DNA from: Byssochlamys sp. IMV 00236
Taxonomy: Eukaryota; Ascomycota; Eurotiomycetes; Eurotiales; Thermoascaceae
Assembly: GCA_001931875.2 (NCBI GenBank)
Contig: MSJH02000406.1
Location: 1 to 41,636, forward strand
DNA: 41,636 bases
Direction of reading: 5' to 3'
In this document: positions 33,499 through 41,636 of the stretch, piece after piece
How positions within the stretch are numbered: the stretch's first letter is position 1
How the letters are laid out: the number at the start of each line of letters is the position of its first letter
The notes under the pieces: model-generated
What the model was told of the DNA's origin: nothing
Database searches by the model: none
What the model saw: only the letters and a program-made list of their open reading frames with translations
Translations under genes and position numbers: made by a program

Positions 33499-34601
33499 TT
33501 AATGACTTAAAGTTGAACGAATCTGTAAATATAGTTAGCAAATATAAATAACAGACATACTTCAACTTGCCTTTTCTATAGTAAAACGATCCTTAATGGA
33601 CCAAGTTAGCATATTCCGAATCAATATGCGGTCATTCATGTCTACATTGGCATGTTCCAGCACTTCTTCTAATGGTTTTACAGGGGATTCTTCATATTCT
33701 TCGTCATCCATATCAGAATCAGGATCATCCATATCAAAAAAGTTGAGCTTATTAGCATCAGGATAAATCGACATTTCCTACATGATGATTAGCCTATCCT
33801 CAAATATATAATGAAGAGCGTATACTTTTTGAGCTTGTTTAGAAGGAACACCAAGTGTTTTCACATACAGACCAATTTGCTCCAAGTCACTGTTGCCTTG
33901 AAATAGTGGCTTTCCGATCAACAGTTCTGTAAAGGTTGCTCCTAAAGACCATATATCGGTTGAGGGAGCATACATTTTGTATCCGAAAAGGTATTCTGGA
34001 GCCTTATACCATCTATAAATAGAGGAAGGGGATGAGTCTCGATCATCTTACAGACATAATAACACACCTTGTTCCAATCACTTCATTTTGGATAGGCTGG
34101 TCTTCTTCGTTAATCATGCGAGAACAGCCAAAATCACCAATACACATGTTTCCATTAGTATCTATCAGAATGTTATCTGGACTTATATCACAGTGAATGA
34201 TTCCATGCGAATGTATAAAGAGCAGCCCTTGAGATATTTGCTGAAGAAAGCTGTGTGCAAGTGCGTGTCGCGTTGTAGTTTGTGGTTGTTCCAAATAGAG
34301 TCTTAGATTATAGTCATACCAAGTAAGGAATAGCTGATAAGATGATGGCGTTTCATGAATTGAAGACAAGTAAACAATCTATAATGTATACATTAGGAAC
34401 AACTTGAATTTGACAGTCATTGTAATTTACATGATGTTCTTTTGCAGAATTAGCATCTTTTAAATCAAGTCTTTTCAATGTCTTAACCTCTCGCTGGTAA
34501 TGTTCAAGGACTAATTTTCCATGCTGCTTTGAGTATGTCTTTATTGCTAAAGTAGACTCTGGGGTGACTTCCTTTGTCACTGAGGCAAATGTGCCTATCA
34601 T
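33499..34601 (-). CDS. CDK-like protein kinase with shortened glycine loop
   Basis: Five exons are proposed: 34601-34431, 34378-34068, 34012-33826, 33777-33571 and 33522-33499 (299 residues). Catalytic features are present: A-I-K-T-Y with the ATP-binding Lys, H-C-D-I-S-P-D-N (HxDxxxxN), D-F-G, and W-Y-K-A-P-E-Y after G-T-R. The sequence G-K-P-L-F-Q-G-N-S-D-L-E-Q-I resembles CMGC kinases, nearest in feel to CDK20 or fission-yeast Csk1 (CDK-activating type). The N-terminus begins M-I-G-T-F-A-S-V, so the first glycines of the GxGxxG loop are missing. An unseen upstream exon is possible, since an AG precedes the G-C-A-C-A triplets. The last intron would be GC-AG; without it the protein stops at 33562-33564 after E-K-A-S. 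Confidence 0.78.
33523..33570 (-). other. Candidate GC-AG intron at the 3' end of the kinase gene
   Basis: The donor reads AAG|GCAAGT, the exact preferred context of GC donors, and the acceptor is TTTACAG. Splicing replaces a stop two codons on with the eight-codon ending I-R-S-T-L-S-H-stop, which resembles the usual kinase C-lobe end. Confidence 0.5.
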
Positions 34602-35178
34602 TTATATGTAAAAAAAAAAAAGTCTCCTTATGTGTTACAATAATGTAGCTGCCATTCAGGCTGTATAAAGAGCTGAGAAAGCGAGATATGTTAAAAAAAA
34701 GACTGGAGATGAGATATTTTTGCTCATGGATTCAAAGTTGAGCTTATTGACAATGTTTATCTACTTTATGTCTAAAAAACAGTACGTGTCTTGCTTACAA
34801 TTGAAGTCAACAAAGTATCTCTTTCTAAATAATAATTCAACAAGATAATGAATATAAAAAAAAAGAGTCATTATTCAGACTGTTTGTTGTTTGAACTTTG
34901 CTTAATTAGGTTCCACAAAGATGTTCCCTATAACCATATTTGATCAAATTATCCTAAAGAAGCTAGAGTGCATTATTGATTATGCGCCCCTTGCATAGTG
35001 GTTTACAGTTATCTCTGTACATTTATTACGCTGATTTATTCTCTTTTTTATTTTGTAATTTATGAAAATATTCGGTACAATGAATCATATTCATCGGTGC
35101 ACGATTATAAATAATGGTTATTCATATTTTATTAACAACGTTATAAATAAGAAATAGAGCCCACGGCATGTAATCATC
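34602..35178. other. Intergenic, no gene seen
   Basis: About 580 bp between the kinase start and the 3' end of the secreted-protein gene. I see an A12 run right before the kinase ATG and no convincing coding or structured element. Confidence 0.5.
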
Positions 35179-36102
35179 TTACATCACTGTGATGCTGATC
35201 AAGAGACAAACAGCTGCAACAAGGGAAGCAGGCTTAGCTAAAGAAGCACTATTGACTGATTGAGTAATTGCTGTTCCTTGTACTGATGGTGTTGGACTAT
35301 TGCCTTGTTGAGAAGGTGAAACAACAGCGCTAGGAGTGGACACTGGGGCAATACTGGCTGTGGCTGGCAAAGAAACAGAGGAGATACTTGCAGAAGCAGA
35401 TACTGTTGAAGTCGAGACAACAGCAGGCGTGGATGAAATAGCAGCAGAAGATGAGGGAGCGATAGAAGAAGATGAGGGAGCGATAGAAGAAGACGAGGGG
35501 GCAACTGAACCAGCAGAAGAGATGCCTGCACCGGAGCCGTCAAGGGGACCACTGTAATCACCAGGGACAATACGTGCACAACCAGCTTCGGAAATACCAC
35601 GGTTACAGTCTTTATCGTTATTCTATCAAGGGGGATGTTAATTACAACAATATCAACTTGAATAGTGACTTACACAGCAACGAATACAATAGTCATTTCC
35701 AGTGGGTTCGATCAATTCGACAAAATAGTCCCATCCAGCACAGGAGGCACCATTAGGTGCCTTAATATCATACTGCCCACCATCGTCTGTGCTCAGTAAA
35801 TTGGCTTTAGAAGGATCGATCTGACCTGTGACCTGCACATAGTTATCTGTCTTTACATAATGGGCAGACAAGATGAAGCCAGAGGGCAGTTTGTCAGCAC
35901 CAGTAGCAAGAGGTGTATTTCCCATACAGAATGCATCAGCATCTGACTCACTGTCAGAAATATTTCGATCAGTGGCATCATTAGGGGGGAGAAAGACACA
36001 GAAGTCTGTAGCATCTACAATTTGAACTATTTTGCCACTTGCATTTACCAAAGTAAAAAGCAATGAGAGAGTAGATAACACTAAGCCAGTCCGTAAAAGC
36101 AT
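35179..36102 (-). CDS. Secreted, GPI-type Ser/Ala-rich protein
   Basis: Two exons, 36102-35674 and 35622-35179, give 290 residues. The start has a clear signal peptide (hydrophobic to about residue 21, V-N-A-S cleavage region). The ectodomain of about 150 residues is Cys-containing, with F-C-V-F-L-P-P and Y-C-I-R-C-C. A Ser/Ala/Pro-rich stalk of about 100 residues with imperfect I-A-P-S-S-S-S repeats follows. The end is a hydrophobic tail (A-A-V-C-L-L-I-S-I) preceded by small residues, the layout of a GPI-anchored cell-wall or plasma-membrane protein. Related ectodomains appear, from memory, to be abundant in Mucoromycota; no enzymatic motif is seen, so the function is unknown. Confidence 0.83.
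35447..35509. repeat. Three 21-bp tandem repeats in the Ser-rich stalk
   Basis: Three copies of a 21-bp unit (starting GAAGATGAGGGAG on the + strand) begin at 35447, 35468 and 35489, the third slightly diverged. They encode seven-residue repeats of the type A-P-S-S-S-S-I. Confidence 0.85.
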
Positions 36103-36395
36103 TATGGTTCAAGAAAGAAAAGGAGAAGAAAAAAAAAGGAAAAGAGACCAGTACAGAAAAAAGGACAATCTTTTTAAATCCATACAAGTGACACACTTGT
36201 TGTATCACATCATGACCATATATCCTTCCTTTACATAATAGCACATAATATGAAGTAATAAACAGGTTATCAAATGTATACAGTCATTCTCTCTCTCTCT
36301 AATTCATGCTGTCTTCAATTGATAAAAAAGATACATATGAATTGAAGTGTCTTTTTCTATGATCATCTTGTTTTCCCTGATAGAAACAATTTTTC

Positions 36396-36872
36396 CTATT
36401 TAGGATCATTATTTATTTTTGGAACAGTGCCTTTTTTTTGTTTTACCGCACCCTTTTTCACTGGACCTTGCAGGTGGACTTGTGTTTGAGCGGGAATAAA
36501 ATATGCTTTGTGCCAAGAACCTTTCTTTAAAAACCAGTGTAAAGCCTAAAAATATCAACTGTTGTACTTTTTATATTTGCTTCTTACACAAGTACAACAA
36601 GCACGATGAAGAGTTTTGATTCACATATGATTTGAAGCAAATATCCTTGTCTGATGCTAACATAAAAAAGTGATGTCATATATGCTCATATGTTGACTTG
36701 AATCCACATGAGAATGTGAATTCTCTTCATCAATAACCAATGAATAAATTGGTTTAAAGCGTGAACCAATGTTAGAGTGAAATTTAGACAGGTACAAATT
36801 ATGAAAAGCTCTAAATACTCCACAAGTCAATATCAATGCTAAATACGATGTGACTCCCGCCATCAGTTGCAT
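36396..36872 (-). CDS. Putative small membrane protein, tentative model
   Basis: A coding-like exon at 36545-36396 follows a good acceptor (TTTTTAG) and encodes about 49 residues, with H-W-F-L-K-K-G and F-I-P-A-Q-T-Q-V-H-L before TAG. A candidate first exon at 36872-36819 encodes a hydrophobic start (M-Q-L-M-A-G-V-T-S-Y-L-A-L-I-L). Joining them in phase 0 uses a weak GTATTT donor and a 273-nt intron, long for this window, so an intermediate exon may be missing. The 67-residue product would have one membrane helix and a basic tail. I do not recognise it. Confidence 0.3.
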
Positions 36873-37084
36873 CGTTTCTTTGTGCCCCCATTGACGCTTT
36901 CTCGGACGATCTTTTCACGGCTAAAACAGCGTGACTACTGGCTATGATTGGTTTTCTCCGTCACTTTGACTTGGCTAGAGTGCATCTGGATAAATATTCA
37001 ACAAGACCGCTCCCCCCCTCCTCTCAGGAAACCAACTCCCCGGGTGGGCGGTTCCTCTGTTGGTTCGATGATATAAACTAATCT

Positions 37085-37589
37085 TTAGCCTCGTTCACCT
37101 TTTGATTGCATTACATCTTTTTTACCCTTGTGCCCAAAAGAGTTTTTTTTAGATTCTTTTACGGACCTTCTGATCTTATCCGGGGCGATCTTTTTGTTGC
37201 GCTCATTAGGACGGTATATTAAATAAAATCCGTTGCTTTTACCGATTTGAGTGGACGGGTAGCGATAGAGAGGTTGGGGATCATCTAGATCAGTGATAGA
37301 AGAAGCCTGATCTAGACGCTCTGCGAAGGGAGGCGTTTTATTACTAGAGTCGAACTATGTCAACCTTGGGCAGCAGAAAGTTCAGCTTGTAGTTGATTCA
37401 ACGTTGACATAGTACGGACATACTTTTCAATTAAGATAAAAAATATCAGAAATGATGGAAAGCCACTTAGAAAACGTTCAAATTCCGTAGATGCACCTTC
37501 AAGTCTTGCAAATCAGTTTGTAGCAAGCAAATTGGCGCGCGAAAAGTCAAAGCTCTTTTTGGATCATGTCGAAAGAGTTCTACCGCCAT
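37085..37589 (-). pseudogene. Broken small gene of unknown family
   Basis: Coding-like segments lie in order on the minus strand. The first begins at an ATG at 37589 (M-A-V-E-L-F-R-H-D-P-K-R). A coiled-coil-like part follows (S-T-L-N-Q-L-Q-A-E-L-S-A-A-Q). The third is an open stretch 37354-37085 (F-D-S-S-N-K-T-P-P, later Y-R-Y-P-S-T-Q-I-G) with a Lys-rich end. An intron with donor AAG|GTGCAT and acceptor GAAAAG|TAT could join the first two. The second and third are separated by 11 bases carrying a stop and a frame change, too short for an intron. The interruption coincides with one arm of an inverted repeat. It may be a pseudogene, or a gene with an exon I missed. Confidence 0.35.
37355..37412. 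repeat. Perfect 10-bp inverted repeat with 38-bp loop
   Basis: CTATGTCAAC at 37355-37364 is matched by its reverse complement GTTGACATAG at 37403-37412. One arm exactly overlies the frame-breaking bases of the broken small gene. Confidence 0.8.
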
Positions 37590-37753
37590 GCATCACTTCA
37601 ACTATATAATATATAAGTATTTATCCCAATGAGATATTTCTACAGCAAGGAGCTCTGACATAACCTGGATTTTACTAGAATGTGTTACTGCTTGTTTGAG
37701 TTTTATTTCTTTGTTGAATAACAACCCCGATCATTACAGCTTTTCTCTTCCCT

Positions 37754-39349
37754 ATGGTGCATTCATTCATGTTTGAACGTTTCTCAGCTGTAGGCACCGA
37801 TCATCTACTTCAAGTAGTCAACATCAATTACAGTTATGCTGTTGTGATTCTTATTGTCTTGTGGATTACACTTCTTTTCGCCTCTTTTAAAAATCCATTT
37901 AAATCTAGCGAAAATATAAAGCTAAATTGCTGGTATTGCAATCATGATTCTTATATAACCCTTGGCAAAAGAGAGACCCAGGAGTACTGGCTATGCGCTT
38001 TTTGTGGAAGTGAAAATGCGAGAAGTCAGGTAAAAACAAAAAAGAAATATTTGTGTGTGTGTAAAGCTGATTCCCTTTTTTTTTTTTTTTTTCAAAAAGT
38101 CAGGAGAAGTGATCGATCCTCCACCACTTGTTCCAGAGAATAAACTTCAGAGATGTAGGTTATGCTTATTATATAATGATTCTCTAGATTAACTGTAATA
38201 TATTTATAGTTGCCAGTTTTATTGAAGAGGACCCAACACCAAATAAGAGCAAATACTCTCTTTGTAACGACTGCCAAGAAAAACAACTATTAAAGTTAAA
38301 CTTGTTACGTGATTACATTCCAGATGAAAATGTAAGTAAAGACTATGGCTTATAAAGTACTCAACTAAACTCCTTTTTTGTTAGGATCCAGAATATAAAA
38401 AGAAGTGCAAAACTGCTGCTACTTTCAAAGAATCTTTAGATAAACAATATGAGATTTGCGAGAGTTGCCAAAAAATGCTACAACAACTAAAAGCAGAGGA
38501 CGCCTCTTTGTTTATGTCCAAGAGACTGGAATTGTTGTTGGAGGACAATAAACGATATGGCGTGCCTATCACCATATCAACAAATTATCATCTGAGGAAG
38601 GGCTTCCTTTGGTTGGCTGTTCACCTTGGAACGATTTTATACTTGATCTATGGTAAGAATCTAATTTTGTTATTATATTACTTTTATTGACATTATAAAC
38701 TACAGCATGCTATCATCCGCCATCTACTTCTAATTTTACGCTGGTTAAGGAATTATGTAACAAAGCTTTCAATTTTTTGACAGCATGTTTACAGACCCCA
38801 GACAAGGAAGAGATTGTTGTCAAGCTCATGTCTGCTTTTGAAACATATACCAAATCACTCTTCGAAAGGGCCATCAAATGTGTTGCACACGCCATATGCT
38901 GCTTGAATCAGGCTGATACAACAAACAAAGACTGCGATGCTGATATAAAAGAGTTCTTTATAGAAGCACTTGTTATAAACATCCTCTCTTACAAGCTTAT
39001 TCATTGGCATCCATTACTAAGGAAGGCATATAACAAAGTAAATCGATTTCATCATTGGCGAAGCTATCTGGTAAGAAGAACACAAAGACCACCAAAACCT
39101 CGCTTAATGACTCTTTTTTTTTTTTTTTTTTTTTTCAAATAGATTATTCAAAATGTTTTATTCTATTGTCGATTTGTCATTCTTCTTTATTTGAGATTTC
39201 CTGCTGTCTGGTTATCATTCTACGTGTTCGTAAGTTCTTTAAAAGGATAAACTAAAACATGATACTCATTTGGACTCTAGGCGCTAGCTTACTCAACTTT
39301 TAAAGTAAGAATTAAAGGCAAATACTTGGCACTTACACCAAGGATATAA
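37754..39349 (+). CDS. ima1: Inner nuclear membrane protein Ima1 (Samp1/TMEM201 family)
   Basis: Integral inner-nuclear-membrane protein that in fission yeast helps tether centromeric heterochromatin and the nuclear envelope. Seven exons: 37754-38029, 38100-38154, 38210-38331, 38385-38652, 38706-39070, 39143-39229 and 39281-39349. They make 413 residues. A membrane helix at about residues 26-44 is followed by the Ima1 N-terminal zinc-binding domain with four CxxC pairs: Cys59/Cys62, Cys81/Cys84, then C-N-D-C and C-E-S-C. A second hydrophobic segment is near the end of exon 4 (A-V-H-L-G-T-I-L-Y-L-I-Y), with further hydrophobic stretches in the last two exons. Homologues are often longer, so a missed 3' exon is possible. 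Confidence 0.87.
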
Positions 39350-39547
39350 GGGAAGCAAGCAGTTGCATGTAAGTTGTATAGTGTCACTCTTATTCATAGC
39401 ATTGTAGAAATATAAAAGCATCACATTATATGTATTTTTCGTTTTCCATTCATGAAATAACATTAAAAACAATAAAAAAGCATATTTTTAAACAGTATGA
39501 ATGCGAACATTTTGATACGTATTTATCAAATAATGGCTTTTAGACGG

Positions 39548-39581
<34 letters not shown>
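39548..39581. repeat. A34 homopolymer
   Basis: Thirty-four consecutive A, about 200 bp downstream of the Ima1 stop. It could be a relic of retroposition (a poly-A tail) or simple replication slippage; no target-site duplication was found by eye. Confidence 0.9.
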
Positions 39582-39584
<3 letters not shown>

Positions 39585-40838
39585 GTAGTCGACTTTTTGG
39601 ACAATGGAACCAGGCTTATTTAATCAATGGTAACAAATTTACGTGAACGATCCTTTGCAGCAAAAATATACGCGTCACCTTGTGTTTGAGCATCCTCATC
39701 TTTTGTTAAAACGCAATTTAAAAATGATTACCAAATAAAGGAAATATACAGGGTATCTATTTGGATTTTTATGGCTTAACCTCCAAAGTCAGGATATTTT
39801 GATGCAGTGTAAGAATTTATAAAGTATCATCATAAGTACACTTGAAGTGATCTTGGTTTTCCCTACCTTCCTCTCCTTCTATATCTCTTTGCTTGCTACA
39901 TTCTCAAGAAGATAGAGCTAAAAAAAATACAGCTTTTTTACGACTGCATTTTATTTTGTGTTGTACAATTCAAACAAATAAAGGAAAGAATGACTACAGC
40001 AACCAAGATTACTTCAAGTATAATTATGATAATACTTTATAGATTCGTACACTACATCAAGATACCTTGTAATCTTCGCCTTGCTATCCGAAGTTTAGAG
40101 TAAAGTATCACATGACTTTTCAGTTTCCATGGCAACCGTACCTTTCCTTGTGTTATCGGAACAAGTCCCGTAAAGTAACTCATAGCTATTCTTTTGCTTG
40201 CTGCAACCATTCGTGTTCTTGTCTGTTCTCCCATCCTGTTGTAGTTAGGAAGGTGAAAGAATAGGTCCGAAACAGAACATGTTTATAACAATGGGTGATG
40301 TTAGATGCATGAGGTATCATGCTACAAGTCGCAGCATATATTAATCACTGTAACTGTAGGTTGTACACAAGTTCCAAAAGTGATGATGTATTCTGCGGAC
40401 ACTGGTATTGCATTACTTCAAGCATGGACGTCGGATCATCCGAATAAGTTCATCAAATTCTTTGCCAATATCACTTGGCGTAAACATTGAGTAGTTATGA
40501 TGAATGTGGTGCTCTGAAGTTGGTCCAGAAGCACAACAAAATGCAACTAAAATAATGTGATCAACTACGCGTTAGCTGTCAAAGCTTATAGAAGATATGT
40601 TGCTGTTTCTACTTTATACTCTCTTCTTGTCTTTGATCTTACCATTCCCGCTGCCTTTTCTACAATTTCTTTAATCATGCCCATATGGAGCGTGAAGTAG
40701 GCTATTTCGTTTCTATTAAGAATTTGTTAGTTGATGAAAATAGATAGCTTAGGTGATTAACACATTAAAGTCACTCTCGTCAACGCTTTTTAGAATGACT
40801 TTCTTAAGGATACCAAACACTCTTTGGTCATACATTAC

Positions 40839-41039
40839 TCAAGCTCTGCCAAGGCACCTTCTGCATAGGTACCCTTGTCCCGTTTGATCAAGATCATTCA
40901 ATTCTTGGCGATAATTGAGAAGCTCAAGGGACAACTTGAGCTCATTGTAGGCACATTCAAACAGCGACATTTGCCATAAAGAGTAATTAGTTTTTGGTTT
41001 AGTGAAATTTGTACACAAGCCAATTATGGGGCGGTGCAC
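40839..41039 (-). pseudogene. Possible decayed protein fragment
   Basis: A 66-codon open stretch reads like real protein (balanced composition, with Y-S-L-W-Q-M-S-L-F-E-C-A-Y and Y-L-C-R-R-C-L-G-R-A). It has no plausible continuation on either side. With neighbours at 40052-40234 and 41287-41556 on the same strand it may belong to one degraded gene. No family is assigned. Confidence 0.25.
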
Positions 41040-41590
41040 CTACAGAAAGCGTATATTTAATACATGGTGACTCTTTATGTGTAATAGCCAAGCACTATTA
41101 CGTGTTGTTGTTTTTGCATAATAAAAAATCAAACAACGGTTTTCTAATTGCGATTTATTATCATTAAAGGAAATTTAGTAAATAAAGACACTTTTCTGTA
41201 GCAGCTAAATAGGCAAAAAAAAAAACCTAAATGTTACGACGTGCCACACTGAGGAGGCACCACGATTCTTAGAAGCAAAGGAAACTTTATTCCGCTGCAA
41301 GACTGTGTATCGTTTCAAGCTCACTCAAGCTGCCGTGAACAGACGGGTAAGACGGGAACTGAACGCGATCTGTTGAGCATACTAGTACATATTCACAAAT
41401 TACGATAATGCAAAAGTCACTCTTAAGTTTTATGATGCCATCTTCCCCCTTTTTCTCCTTTGCGCTGCGCCATAGAATAATGCCTGACGTCTGGTGCACG
41501 ATCGACCTTAAATATATAAATATGACAAGCCGGGAAAGTGTTGCACAAAAGCTCATAAACAGAGTAATGATCGTTTTTTCTCTCTCGTCC

Positions 41591-41622
<32 letters not shown>

Positions 41623-41636
41623 AAATGAAGGACTAA

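Larger units (their letters stand above)
39350..41636. other. Gene-free 3' region with poly-A and decayed fragments
   Basis: About 2.3 kb without an intact gene. It contains the A34 run at 39548-39581. Minus-strand open fragments at about 40052-40234, 40839-41039 and 41287-41556 look faintly protein-like (for example S-L-F-E-C-A-Y-N-E-L-K-L-S), but they lie in different frames and no convincing introns join them. They may be remnants of a repeated element. The last 40 bases are T-rich (T22 at 41601-41622). Confidence 0.5.

Noticed and set aside
35447..35509. Tandem repeats as a CRISPR array
   Set aside because: Units are contiguous without spacers, lie in a coding exon, and the genome is eukaryotic.
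37041..37075. GGTTCGA motif resembling a tRNA B box
   Set aside because: No cloverleaf arms, acceptor stem or A box could be built around it. I found no tRNA or rRNA in the window.

Overview
The window is nuclear DNA of a filamentous fungus, most likely an early-diverging one of the Mucoromycota (Mucorales-like). The reasons are AT-rich DNA, dense genes split by many short GT-AG introns (mostly 42-75 nt), frequent homopolymer and (TA)n tracts, and genes such as a geranylgeranyl diphosphate synthase, a mitochondrial methylcrotonyl-CoA carboxylase alpha subunit, an Mga2/Spt23-like factor, Ima1 and Ndc80. The species cannot be named. The sequence starts with 36 T and ends near a T22 run. All exon boundaries below were assembled by eye from splice signals and reading-frame continuity.

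Left part (1-12.1 kb): kinetochore NDC80 (+, probably frameshifted in a poly-A run); a four-helix membrane protein (+); a 101-residue unknown protein (-); a Sel1-repeat protein (-); geranylgeranyl diphosphate synthase (-); methylcrotonyl-CoA carboxylase alpha (-); a coiled-coil protein (+); and the tiny spliced ribosome-associated gene TMA7 (-).

Middle part (13-29.8 kb): a RhoGEF with a DH domain only (+); an FGGY sugar kinase (+); an MFSD1-type MFS transporter with a GC-AG intron (+); an Mga2/Spt23-like factor lacking ankyrin repeats and a membrane anchor (-); acyl-CoA oxidase with a candidate PTS2 signal (+); an F-box protein (-); a mitochondrial PDK-type kinase (-); and a SAM methyltransferase (-).

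Right part (29.8-41.6 kb): a 2.4-kb gene-free stretch holding a decayed coding remnant; a universal-stress protein (-); a CDK-like kinase with an abbreviated glycine loop (-); a GPI-type Ser-rich secreted protein (-); two doubtful small genes (-); the inner-nuclear-membrane protein Ima1 (+); then 2.3 kb of decayed sequence with long poly-A.

Most genes are housekeeping and unrelated to each other. Several bear on lipid and acetyl-CoA metabolism (MCC alpha, GGPP synthase, acyl-CoA oxidase, PDK, and Mga2-like lipid sensing), but nothing shows that they are co-regulated. I did not find a convincing new multi-gene system. The most interesting points are structural: GC-AG introns, a possible template-switch inverted repeat in a broken small gene, and a transcription factor that appears to have lost its membrane anchor.
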